A DNA stretch of 23,713 nt, from contig JAGCSE010000062.1 of NCBI GenBank assembly GCA_017964325.1, forward strand, positions 1-23,713, written 5' to 3'. The DNA comes from Victivallales bacterium (lineage in GTDB: Bacteria; Verrucomicrobiota; Lentisphaeria; Oligosphaerales; Oligosphaeraceae). Below are positions 15,027 to 22,093 of this stretch, in pieces. Numbering within the stretch: position 1 is the stretch's first letter; every line of letters begins with the position of its first letter. The notes below the pieces were generated by a model. The model saw only the letters and a program-made list of their open reading frames with translations. It did no database searches and was not told where the DNA came from. Made by a program: the position numbers and the translations under genes.

Positions 15027-16433
15027 ATGCCGAAGATTCTCAAGATATTGACTGGCCCGCAGGAAGGCGCTGAGCTTGAGCTCAGCGTCGGGATCGCCTT
15101 GCGCATTGGCACAGACGACTCATGCGACGTCGTGCTCGTGGACGCCATGGCGCCCGCACAGGCCATGGAGCTCGTTCAGGAAGGCGACGACATCTTCGTG
15201 ACGGTCGCCGCGGAACGGATATTCGCGGGAGACGCCCCCTTACCCGTCGGCGAGAAGACAACCTTGCCAGATTATACGATTCTGACCATCGGCTCCACCC
15301 GCTGCGCCATCGGTGACGCCGACAAACCATGGCCTCCGCTACGCTGGATTCCATTGGATGTCCTCCTTGCGGAAAAGCCTGAAACAAAAGAAGAAGAGAA
15401 ACCGCAGGAGCAAACGCCCGAACAACCAGAGGAGACTCCGCTCTCCCGTGAACAACTGGAGAAATTGGACGAATTGCAAAGCAAACAGCGCGCCAAGCGC
15501 GGCCGCGGCCGCGCCATTGTTTCATGGTTGCTGCTGATTCTCATCTGTGCCGCCGGCATGTGGTTCACGGGACGGCATGTCTGGAAAATCGCCGAGCCGA
15601 AGGAAAAGGAAGAGGCGGAGGATATCGCGGAAAACGCCCACAAGACTCGTATTGAAAAGCTTCGCGAAAGGGCTGAAGCCCTTGGCTTGACCATCGAAAA
15701 AGAAGAGGACGGCAGCCTCAAACGCATTTCCGGAAACGTCCCGAAGACATCGCAACGCACGATTATGGAACAGATTGTAAAATACGACTGCCCGCAGGTT
15801 ATCTGTGAAATGACCGACGACGAAACATTGGCGCGTTCCGTGAAAGAGCTTATCTGGGGCCTGACGGAAGGCCGTCTCAAGCTCGTCAGCCTGACGGATC
15901 GCATAGCGAAAATCATCGGCATGACCAACAGCGAAGACGAATGGAAGACGATAGTCGATAACATCCGCCATGATATCCCTCGTCTTGCAAAGATCGAGGG
16001 GGAAGTCGTTTACGCCGATGTCATGGCCGCGAAGCTCCGCGAAGCCCTTGCTAAGACTGGCTTTCAGGATGTCCGCGTCGAAATCCTGCCCGGCGAACTG
16101 CAGTTCGTTGGCTACGCACCGAAAGAAAACCGCCAGACATTTGTCAAATTGGTGGAGGAAGCGGTCAAATACTTCCCTGAAAACGCCAAATTGAGCAATT
16201 TGGTCAAATGGAAGGATCCTGAGATGACCGTCGAAGGGGAGGCGCCAGTTGAGCCCAAAGCGCGTCAGCTGCCCATCACGGGAATCGTCGTGCATCCCTA
16301 TCCATGTGTCATTCTGGCAGATGGACAGCGACTTGGTACGGGAAGCCAAGTAGGCGGCTATACAATCGACGAGATATCCTTGACGGAAGTCTCGTTGAGC
16401 AGAAACGAAGAAAAACTGACATGGCGGCCGTAA
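15027..16433 (+). CDS. sctD: T3SS inner-membrane ring protein SctD (YscD/CdsD)
   Basis: A 468-residue bitopic protein. Residues 1-110 form an FHA-like cytoplasmic domain, residues 115-150 are a Pro/Glu/Gln-rich linker, and one membrane helix (IVSWLLLILICAAGMWF) lies near 167-184. The periplasmic part contains ring-building modules and ends with a conserved-style segment, YPCVILADGQRLGTGSQVGG. SctD forms the outer of the two inner-membrane rings, contacts SctC in the periplasm and SctK/SctQ inside the cell. It is shorter than chlamydial CdsD, which has a second FHA domain. It lies directly after sctV and 4 bases before a YscE-like gene. Confidence 0.92.
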   Translation: MPKILKILTGPQEGAELELSVGIALRIGTDDSCDVVLVDAMAPAQAMELVQEGDDIFVTVAAERIFAGDAPLPVGEKTTLPDYTILTIGSTRCAIGDADKPWPPLRWIPLDVLLAEKPETKEEEKPQEQTPEQPEETPLSREQLEKLDELQSKQRAKRGRGRAIVSWLLLILICAAGMWFTGRHVWKIAEPKEKEEAEDIAENAHKTRIEKLRERAEALGLTIEKEEDGSLKRISGNVPKTSQRTIMEQIVKYDCPQVICEMTDDETLARSVKELIWGLTEGRLKLVSLTDRIAKIIGMTNSEDEWKTIVDNIRHDIPRLAKIEGEVVYADVMAAKLREALAKTGFQDVRVEILPGELQFVGYAPKENRQTFVKLVEEAVKYFPENAKLSNLVKWKDPEMTVEGEAPVEPKARQLPITGIVVHPYPCVILADGQRLGTGSQVGGYTIDEISLTEVSLSRNEEKLTWRP

Positions 16434-16437
16434 GAAT

Positions 16438-16671
16438 ATGGAAAACAGGAAATCGGAACTGAAGCTCCTGGACATGGAGCACAATCTGGCTGGCGACAAC
16501 GCCGAGTCATACGCGAAAAAGTACGACCGCACGTTGCTGCTGCTGAAAAAGCGCGCGCAGGCGGCCGTGGACGGCGGCATGGAACAGAAGGAATACGCCA
16601 AGGCCCAAGTCCTTTTGGACGCCGTTGATACCGCTCGGAAACTCATCAAGCTGACATCCATGAAAAAATAG
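16438..16671 (+). CDS. Small helical protein, probable YscE-like needle co-chaperone
   Basis: A 77-residue protein made of two predicted helices (ESYAKKYDRTLLLLKKRAQA and KAQVLLDAVDTARKLIKL), matching the size and helical hairpin of YscE, PscE and chlamydial CdsE. With a YscG-like TPR protein, such proteins hold needle subunits unpolymerised in the cytoplasm. The gene lies between sctD and sctF, the same place as in the Yersinia and chlamydial clusters, and the partner yscG-like gene lies after sctF. It begins 4 bases after sctD. The assignment rests on size, helices and position. Confidence 0.7.
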   Translation: MENRKSELKLLDMEHNLAGDNAESYAKKYDRTLLLLKKRAQAAVDGGMEQKEYAKAQVLLDAVDTARKLIKLTSMKK

Positions 16672-16676
16672 GGAGG

Positions 16677-16701
16677 TCCCGCCTGCGTCTCGCCTGCGGG
16701 A
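16677..16701 (+). terminator. GC-rich stem directly after the YscE-like gene
   Basis: TCCCGC at 16677-16682 pairs with GCGGGA at 16696-16701 six bases after the stop. No T-run follows, so a terminator role is only possible, not shown. Confidence 0.3.
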
Positions 16702-16712
16702 AGGAGGTCCCA

Positions 16713-16730
16713 TCGGCGTCCCGCCGTTGG
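16713..16730 (+). repeat. Dispersed 18-bp GC-rich motif, copy 2
   Basis: This is identical to 11796-11813. Here its GCGTCCCGCC core (16716-16725) is the exact inverted partner of GGCGGGACGC at 16750-16759, so this copy can fold with the first unit of the tandem repeat. Confidence 0.75.
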
Positions 16731-16743
16731 GCAAAAAGATATC

Positions 16744-16829
16744 GGCGCAGGCGGGACGCACGCGCCACACCAACGGCGCAGGCGGGACGCACGCGCCACA
16801 CCAACGGCGCAGGCGGGACGCACGCGCCA
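16744..16829 (+). repeat. 31-bp GC-rich tandem repeat, nearly three copies
   Basis: Units start at 16744, 16775 and 16806, the last one incomplete. Each begins GGCGCAGGCGGGACGCACGC and ends in ACCAAC. The copies are identical over their shared length. The composition is unlike the genes around it. It resembles a REP- or mobile-repeat-type intergenic element. Confidence 0.93.
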
Positions 16830-16866
16830 CTCTCTACCATTTGAATGAAAAAAAGAGTCCAATAAT

Positions 16867-16894
16867 TTGAAAATTCGATATTTTTAAGTATGTT
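16867..16894 (+). promoter_or_regulatory. Possible promoter for the sctF-to-sctP operon
   Basis: TTGAAA at 16867-16872 (5 of 6) and TATGTT at 16889-16894 (4 of 6) are spaced by 16 bases in an AT-rich stretch about 180 bases before sctF. Such a site would let needle components be expressed apart from sctW-sctD. Sequence match only. Confidence 0.35.
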
Positions 16895-17033
16895 TTAAGG
16901 TTATCTTAAGGAAGAGAAAAAAATTATTCATTCTCAACGGATGAAGAAAAAGGAGGTCAAAAGGCAGAAGAAAAGTTTTCATTAAAAAGGTGTAATCGTT
17001 TATTTGTCAAAAAAGAAGTTCGTATTTTCTAGT

Positions 17034-17045
17034 GTGCATTTGCAC
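17034..17045 (+). promoter_or_regulatory. Palindrome upstream of sctF
   Basis: GTGCA at 17034-17038 and TGCAC at 17041-17045 form a short palindrome 29 bases before the sctF start. It could be a regulator half-site pair or a small leader hairpin. Confidence 0.35.
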
Positions 17046-17074
17046 GTAAACAACCCCAACAAGGAGTAAAAACA

Positions 17075-17404
17075 ATGGCTATTACCGACAAACTCACCGC
17101 TGAGTATCTTGCAAGTTTTAATCCGAATTACAGCCCCTCCGCGCTCAACCCGTATTACAGCGGCACCTACAACAAGGTCCTCCATCTCGACGACGTCTAT
17201 ATGGCGCTGATCGTCGCCGCCCAAGGCACGGAACACCGCGTTGAAGAATCTCTCGAAAACTACATCGAGAACCCCGACGTCCAGGCCAACCTCCAGCAGC
17301 TCCAGTACGACTTGCAGGCTTGGAACCTGGCTCTGACCACGTCCACCAACATGCAGAAGAACATGTCCGACGCCTTGAAGAGCATCGTCTCCAACTTGCG
17401 CTAA
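17075..17404 (+). CDS. sctF: T3SS needle subunit SctF (YscF/CdsF)
   Basis: A 109-residue protein with a strong AAGGAG (17061-17066) before its ATG, fitting high expression. The C-terminal part shows the needle-protein pattern: NPDVQANLQQLQYDLQAWNL then NMQKNMSDALKSIVSNL, matching the family's NP-turn, Q/W-rich helix and final polymerising helix. It is longer than the usual 80-87 residues because of an N-terminal Tyr/Ser/Asn-rich extension. It sits between the YscE-like and YscG-like genes, the standard needle-chaperone setting. Confidence 0.92.
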   Translation: MAITDKLTAEYLASFNPNYSPSALNPYYSGTYNKVLHLDDVYMALIVAAQGTEHRVEESLENYIENPDVQANLQQLQYDLQAWNLALTTSTNMQKNMSDALKSIVSNLR

Positions 17405-17410
17405 TTGATC

Positions 17411-17779
17411 ATGTTCGACTTATCCACGGAAGAAGCACAGCTGTTGCTGGAAACGGGCCTCATGGCCATCGGTCAGAATCGCTTCAAAAGCGCGATGAAG
17501 ATTCTGATGGCCTTGGAGCAGTATCGTCCCGGCCATGAGTCGTTGGATGTCGCGAAGGTAATTCTGTGCCTCTCGCAATTCCAGGGCAAGATCGCCCTGG
17601 AATTTCTGGATAACGAAGCATTGCCTCGGCATCCGGACAGCCGGATGCTGAAGGCGTTTCGTTGCATGGCCTTGATCCAATTGCAACGCGGCGAAGAAGC
17701 CAAACCCGCCCTTTGGGAACTGCAGAATGGCGACGACAACGCCGCCGATCTGGCCAAGGGCATGTTGGAAAACTTTTAA
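17411..17779 (+). CDS. yscG: YscG-like TPR needle chaperone
   Basis: A 122-residue TPR-type helical protein (EEAQLLLETGLMAIGQNRFK, then LDVAKVILCLSQFQGKIALE, then MLKAFRCMALIQLQRGEEA). YscG and CdsG bind the C-terminal helix of the needle subunit together with YscE. Its position directly after sctF supports this. ATG at 17411 is chosen; an in-frame TTG at 17405, immediately after the sctF stop, would add two residues. There is no strong ribosome-binding site, so expression is probably coupled to sctF. Confidence 0.8.
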   Translation: MFDLSTEEAQLLLETGLMAIGQNRFKSAMKILMALEQYRPGHESLDVAKVILCLSQFQGKIALEFLDNEALPRHPDSRMLKAFRCMALIQLQRGEEAKPALWELQNGDDNAADLAKGMLENF

Positions 17780-17798
17780 TTTGGGATAACGGAATCTC

Positions 17799-18215
17799 AT
17801 GAGCGATTTCATTGTAGAAGCAATTCAGGCGGCCATGAAGGCCTCGGCGACACAGGCGACGGAAACCGTCCAGGTCGCCCAGCCACCAGACGCCGCAGTC
17901 ATTGAAAAATTCAACGAAATCATGGCGACGGCGGACATCCGCCCGGAAAACCAGATCGTGCAGGAACCTACCCCCACGCGTGTTCCGTTTGCGGACCGCA
18001 TCGGCGAGGCGTTCCATGCGGCGGAGGCTCGTCAGTTCGAGACATACGGCAAACTCAACGAGATCGTGGATAGAAGCAAAACCGGCATGTTGACGTTGAC
18101 TGAACTGATGGAAATGCAGTACCAGGTCGCCAACCTGTCCATACAGCAGGAACTGGTCGCAAGGGTCATCGACCGCGGAAGCCAGGCCATCCAGACATTG
18201 TTCAAAAACCAGTAA
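17799..18215 (+). CDS. sctI: T3SS inner rod protein SctI (YscI/CdsI)
   Basis: A 138-residue protein whose C-terminal helices match inner-rod proteins: LTLTELMEMQYQVANLSIQQ followed by ELVARVIDRGSQAIQTLFK and a final Asn-Gln. The first roughly 80 residues are Ala/Thr/Pro-rich and likely flexible. SctI links the export gate to the needle base and takes part in substrate switching with SctP and SctU. It lies 19 bases after the yscG-like gene and 18 before sctJ, the usual I-J-K-L order of the Ysc family. Confidence 0.9.
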   Translation: MSDFIVEAIQAAMKASATQATETVQVAQPPDAAVIEKFNEIMATADIRPENQIVQEPTPTRVPFADRIGEAFHAAEARQFETYGKLNEIVDRSKTGMLTLTELMEMQYQVANLSIQQELVARVIDRGSQAIQTLFKNQ

Positions 18216-18233
18216 TCTTCACAGTCCCCTACC

Positions 18234-19001
18234 ATGAAACAACTAGCGAAATCGTTGTCAATCTTGACTTTCATCCTGCTGCTTTGCGGCTGTGACGAGA
18301 TGGTTGTCCTGTTCAACTCCTTAGATGAGCGGCAGGCTAATCCCATCATGGCGGCTCTTCAGGAAAACCATATCTCCTGCCAAAAGCAGGAGGGGGATGA
18401 AAATACTTGGAAACTAGTAGTTAAGCAAAGCGATTTCTCAAAAGCAGTGGAGATTTGCCAGCAGAATGGACTGCCACATCAAATCTACCAGGGCGTCGGC
18501 GATGTATTCAAGAAGACAGGCATGGTCTCCTCCCCCACGGAGGAACGAATCCGCTTCATGGACGCTCTAGCGCAGGACCTTTCACACACGATTTCCGAAA
18601 TCGACGGAGTGATTACAGCCCGCGTCCACATCGTCCTGCCGAACAACGACCCGTTCGCGAAGAATGCCCAGCCTTCCTCCGCCGCTGTCGCCATCCGCTA
18701 CCGCAGCGACTGTGATCTGGAAGACCACATCCCCGAAATCAAGAATCTCGTCATGAACGCCATCGAAGGCGTGGACTACGACAAAATCACCGTCACGCTC
18801 TTCAAAGTCATCGTCGCCCCGAAGGACGCCATCACGGGACAATCTGCGTCCTCTCCGAAGATCAGCGATGACATGATGCGGATTCTTGTGACGGCCAACG
18901 CCTCGCTGGCCGTGCTTTTGGCCGTCGTTCTCGTTCTTGTCATCATGCGTCTCATCTTCGACAAAAAGCAGAAGGAGACCCCTAAAGACCAAGCTAAGTA
19001 A
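18234..19001 (+). CDS. sctJ: T3SS inner-membrane ring lipoprotein SctJ (YscJ/CdsJ)
   Basis: A 255-residue lipoprotein. The N-terminal signal ends in a lipobox LCGC with the lipidated Cys at residue 20. Two ring-building domains follow, joined by the linker around VGDVFKKTGMVSSPTEE, with the family's typical TARVHIVLPNNDPF strand near 125-138. A C-terminal membrane helix (ASLAVLLAVVLVLVIMRLIF, about 221-240) anchors it. It forms the inner of the two inner-membrane rings. Its stop overlaps the sctK start by one base. FliF is the flagellar relative but is much longer. Confidence 0.97.
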   Translation: MKQLAKSLSILTFILLLCGCDEMVVLFNSLDERQANPIMAALQENHISCQKQEGDENTWKLVVKQSDFSKAVEICQQNGLPHQIYQGVGDVFKKTGMVSSPTEERIRFMDALAQDLSHTISEIDGVITARVHIVLPNNDPFAKNAQPSSAAVAIRYRSDCDLEDHIPEIKNLVMNAIEGVDYDKITVTLFKVIVAPKDAITGQSASSPKISDDMMRILVTANASLAVLLAVVLVLVIMRLIFDKKQKETPKDQAK

Positions 19002-19642
19002 TGGCAGAACAAGAAAATACAGATTCTGTACGTTTGCAGTTGCAATTCCTCGGGAATCCCTTGGATTTCGCAGACGGCGGACGCATTGCGGAACTCCTGA
19101 AACCGTTCAATCCAGACAGCGTGAAGCAGTGCCCTCACGCATGGCTTCAGCTCAAACCGCTGGCCGAACGGACATGGCTTGTCCCGCAGGAACATTTTGA
19201 TTTCCAATCCACTCCGATTGCCCGCTTTCTGCTTCTACCGTTGGAGCAGACCCGTCGCATGGCGGATTGGCTTGGAATGCTCGCATATTATCCAATCATA
19301 CGCATGACGCTGAAAGGTGACATCTTGAACGCGTTGAAACGTGAATTGCCGCACTGTTATCCAGACGTGCTCCGTGTGGCAAAGTCGTTCCAACGCTGGC
19401 GGTCAGCACTGGATGCCTCCGTCACAGACAAGGCATTGTTGCCAAACAGGATACGTACCCATGGATACGGCATCCTGCAGACGATGTTCGTCTCCCTTCC
19501 GTCAAGCATCATCTGCCGTTGGAAGCTCCGTTTTCCATCTGCGGAAATCGATGCCGTGGAACCAGTTGCATGGCCGTCCGACTCTGAGGCGGACAGCGCA
19601 CTGCTCGAAGAACTCAACCATCGCGGCCTGTTGGACGCTTGA
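19001..19642 (+). CDS. sctK: T3SS sorting-platform adaptor SctK (YscK-like)
   Basis: A 213-residue soluble protein located between sctJ and sctL, where YscK is found. It begins with TAATG overlap to sctJ. Family members are weakly conserved; visible features are a hydrophobic helix (RMADWLGMLAYYPIIRMTL) and a stretch IRTHGYGILQTMF followed by a C-terminal WKLRFP segment. SctK links the SctD cytoplasmic domains to SctQ pods of the sorting platform. The call is mainly positional, supported by length. Confidence 0.8.
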   Translation: MAEQENTDSVRLQLQFLGNPLDFADGGRIAELLKPFNPDSVKQCPHAWLQLKPLAERTWLVPQEHFDFQSTPIARFLLLPLEQTRRMADWLGMLAYYPIIRMTLKGDILNALKRELPHCYPDVLRVAKSFQRWRSALDASVTDKALLPNRIRTHGYGILQTMFVSLPSSIICRWKLRFPSAEIDAVEPVAWPSDSEADSALLEELNHRGLLDA

Positions 19643-19646
19643 ACTC

Positions 19647-20258
19647 ATGATTATCATCAGACAGGGAAATCTACAGATTGAAACGACGGAACGGCTTGTC
19701 AAACGCTCCGAAGCGCAGTCCATTGCGGATGCGATGGAGCTCCTTGAAGCTGTCCGCAAGGAAGCGGAAGACATCCGCCGCCAGGCCCAGGAGGAGTTCG
19801 AGACGCAACGTAAGCTTGGTTATGAAAAAGGCCTTGAAGAGGGAAAAGAGGAAATCGCCATCCAGAAGCTCGAACAGGTCGAAAAGTCCATCGACTATCT
19901 GGGTTCCATGGAAAACAAAATCGTCGAAATCGTCCTTACGGCGTTGAAGAAATGCGTGGCGGAGATCGGCGACCGCGAGCTGATGGTGCAAGTCATTCAA
20001 AAGGCCATGCAGGCCGTCGTCCGCAACCAGCAGCAGATTGCCCTGAAGGTCAGCCCGGAAATGCTTCCGACCGTAAAAGAACGCCTCAACGAAATCCTTT
20101 CCAAGTTCCCTGGTGTCAACTACATCAATCTCATGGAAGATTCACACCTCAAGGGTGTCTCCTGCGTCATTGAGACGGATGCCGGAAACGTGGAAGCCTC
20201 GCTGGACAACCAGCTTGCCGCAATTGAGAAGACATTGCGTAAATGCTTTAACCAATAG
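19647..20258 (+). CDS. sctL: T3SS stator SctL (YscL/FliH family)
   Basis: A 203-residue protein. After a short N-terminus comes a long charged coiled coil (about 15-90, including RKEAEDIRRQAQEEFETQRK and EKGLEEGKEE), then a globular C-terminal domain that binds the ATPase N-terminus. It forms the cytoplasmic stator spokes that connect SctN with SctQ. The frame is open upstream to 19341, but that extension lies inside sctK. ATG 19647 gives the usual family length and lies 4 bases after the sctK stop. sctN follows 3 bases after its end. Confidence 0.9.
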   Translation: MIIIRQGNLQIETTERLVKRSEAQSIADAMELLEAVRKEAEDIRRQAQEEFETQRKLGYEKGLEEGKEEIAIQKLEQVEKSIDYLGSMENKIVEIVLTALKKCVAEIGDRELMVQVIQKAMQAVVRNQQQIALKVSPEMLPTVKERLNEILSKFPGVNYINLMEDSHLKGVSCVIETDAGNVEASLDNQLAAIEKTLRKCFNQ

Positions 20259-20261
20259 TAC

Positions 20262-21596
20262 ATGAACAAGTCACGCAGATTTGATTATATAACGAACACG
20301 CTGATGCAGGCGCTTGACGACGTGCAGCCCTACGAAGTGAAAGGCAAGGTGCTGCAGGTCATCGGGACGATTGTGCACGCCAGCGTGCCCGGCGTGAAAG
20401 TCGGCGAAATCTGCATCCTGCGCAATTCGTGGGAGGACATGGAAATCCTTGCGGAAGTCGTTGGTTTCGCGAAAGGCGAAGTGCTACTGACCGCCCTCGG
20501 ACAGATGCAAGGCATTTCCACATTGACGGAAGTCATTCCGACTCATCGTGTTCACCGTGTCGGCGTCGGTCCGGATCTGCTTGGTCATGTGGTCGATGGT
20601 CTTGGGCGACCGATTGACACGGATACGAAAGGCGTCTTCTATCCGGAAACATACTATCCCGTGTTCGCCGATCCACCTAACCCATTGGAACGCAGAGTCA
20701 TCAAGGATCCGTTGCCGTTGGGCGTACGTGCTGTCGATAGCATGCTGACATGCGGCGAAGGGCAGCGTCTTGGCATTTTCGCAGCCGCTGGTGGCGGTAA
20801 AAGTACACTCATGGCGCAGATTGTTCGCAACACGGAGGCGGAAATCACAGTGCTCGCGCTCATAGGCGAACGTGGCCGCGAAGTCCGTGAATTCATCGAA
20901 CGCGATTTGGGCGAAGAAGGCATGCGCAAATCCGTCGTCGTTTGCTCTACATCGGATCGTTCCAGTATGGAACGCCTCAAATCCGCTTATGTAGCGACAG
21001 CCATCGCGGAATATTTCCGTGATAAAGGCAAGAAAGTCTTGTTGCTCATGGACTCCGTGACGCGTTTCGGCCGTGCACAACGAGAAATCGGTCTCGCCGC
21101 CGGCGAACCGCCGACGCGGCGCGGCTTCCCGCCGTCCGTTTTCTCCGAACTGCCAAAACTCATGGAACGCGCGGGCAACTCCGCCAAAGGCTCCATTACG
21201 GCGCTCTACACGGTTCTCGTCGAAGGCGATGACATGACGGAGCCGATTGCCGATGAAACGCGATCCATCTTGGACGGCCACATCATCCTCTCCCGCAAAC
21301 TGGCTCAGAAAAACCATTATCCCGCCATCGACGTCATGGCTTCCGTCTCTCGTTGTATGCCGGCAATTGTGACGAAGGAGCATTCCGAGGCCGCCGGCAG
21401 GCTGCGTAAACTGTTGGCGAAATATGCGGAAATCGAAATGCTTTTGCAAATTGGCGAATACAAGCAAGGCAGTGATGCCGAAGCGGATGAAGCAATCGCC
21501 AAGAACAAGCAAATCAACGATTTCCTTTGTCAGGGCCTGTTTGAGAAAGTACCGTATGAAGACACATTGAAAAAGCTGATGGCTGTTGTGCGATAA
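20262..21596 (+). CDS. sctN: T3SS ATPase SctN (YscN/CdsN)
   Basis: A 444-residue F1-beta/FliI-type ATPase. Walker A is AAAGGGKST near residues 171-180 (first Gly replaced by Ala, allowed by the consensus), the catalytic region is [19 protein letters not shown], and Walker B is [13 protein letters not shown] near 256-268. The family's hallmark [20 protein letters not shown] is also present. The hexamer unfolds and strips chaperones from substrates at the gate. Its stop overlaps the sctO start by one base, so ATPase and stalk are translationally coupled. Confidence 0.98.
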   Translation: MNKSRRFDYITNTLMQALDDVQPYEVKGKVLQVIGTIVHASVPGVKVGEICILRNSWEDMEILAEVVGFAKGEVLLTALGQMQGISTLTEVIPTHRVHRVGVGPDLLGHVVDGLGRPIDTDTKGVFYPETYYPVFADPPNPLERRVIKDPLPLGVRAVDSMLTCGEGQRLGIFAAAGGGKSTLMAQIVRNTEAEITVLALIGERGREVREFIERDLGEEGMRKSVVVCSTSDRSSMERLKSAYVATAIAEYFRDKGKKVLLLMDSVTRFGRAQREIGLAAGEPPTRRGFPPSVFSELPKLMERAGNSAKGSITALYTVLVEGDDMTEPIADETRSILDGHIILSRKLAQKNHYPAIDVMASVSRCMPAIVTKEHSEAAGRLRKLLAKYAEIEMLLQIGEYKQGSDAEADEAIAKNKQINDFLCQGLFEKVPYEDTLKKLMAVVR

Positions 21597-22093
21597 TGGC
21601 GAAATACGTTCTGGACAAGTTGCTGGACATCCGCAAAAAGCGCGAGGATGAACTGACACAGCAGTTGACGAAAGCGCGAAGCGATCTGCAGATCGCTGAA
21701 ACGCAATGCGAAGAAGCCAAACGAAATCTAGACGATTTCATCGCGGACATGCCTGAAAAAAAGGCACGACTCTATGCGGCGGTCATGAACATAGTTGTCA
21801 AGCGTGAGCAGCTTGACAAGCTGAAAGAGGCATTGGCGGATTTGGAAAGACAGAAACTTGCTCTGGCTGAAAAGTTGGAACAAGCTAAACTGCAACTGGA
21901 TGAAGCTCGTCGGACGCTTGAGCAAACACAGAAGAATCTGTTGCTTGCGACAAAGAACACGATGAAGCTTGACAACCATAAAGATGCGTGGCTCCAAGAG
22001 GAAAAGCGCATCGAAACAGAAAATGAAGAAAAAGAACTGGAGGATTTGCATAGCAAGGTCTCTCCAGTGAGCGACGATGATGATTCACTGTGA
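21596..22093 (+). CDS. sctO: T3SS ATPase stalk SctO (YscO/CdsO, FliJ-like)
   Basis: A 165-residue protein, almost wholly two long antiparallel coiled-coil helices rich in Lys, Glu, Leu and Gln (DIRKKREDELTQQLTKARSD and on), with a highly acidic C-terminus. It is the size of YscO and CdsO. SctO inserts into the SctN hexamer and reaches SctV, as FliJ does in flagella. Its position between sctN and sctP is conserved in Ysc-type and chlamydial clusters. The 3' end overlaps the sctP start. Confidence 0.92.
   Translation: MAKYVLDKLLDIRKKREDELTQQLTKARSDLQIAETQCEEAKRNLDDFIADMPEKKARLYAAVMNIVVKREQLDKLKEALADLERQKLALAEKLEQAKLQLDEARRTLEQTQKNLLLATKNTMKLDNHKDAWLQEEKRIETENEEKELEDLHSKVSPVSDDDDSL

Larger units (their letters stand above)
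16672..17074 (+). other. 403-bp non-coding gap before the needle gene
   Basis: The left half is very GC-rich, with inverted repeats and a 31-bp tandem repeat. The right half (16835 on) is AT-rich and carries a possible promoter, a small palindrome and the needle gene's AAGGAG at 17061-17066. No credible gene is present: open frames on the minus strand are produced by the tandem repeat, and a 14-codon frame at 16941 lacks a ribosome-binding site. Confidence 0.7.

Noticed and set aside
16744..16829. Possible CRISPR array
   Set aside because: The 31-bp units are contiguous with no spacers between them, and no cas genes are present.
15522..16862. A 446-codon minus-strand frame spanning sctD, the YscE-like gene and the 31-bp repeat
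   Set aside because: It is antisense to clear genes, and its N-terminal part is only translation of the tandem repeat.
16941..16985. A 14-codon basic peptide frame before sctF containing a perfect AGGAGG
   Set aside because: It has no ribosome-binding site of its own, and the AGGAGG is not followed by a start codon at proper distance; probably chance in A/G-rich sequence.
19341..19646. Upstream extension of sctL to an ATG at 19341
   Set aside because: It would lie inside sctK and add about 100 residues not found in the family; ATG 19647 gives normal length and spacing.
20484..21659. A 391-codon minus-strand frame
   Set aside because: It is antisense to the highly conserved ATPase gene sctN and shows no recognisable family.
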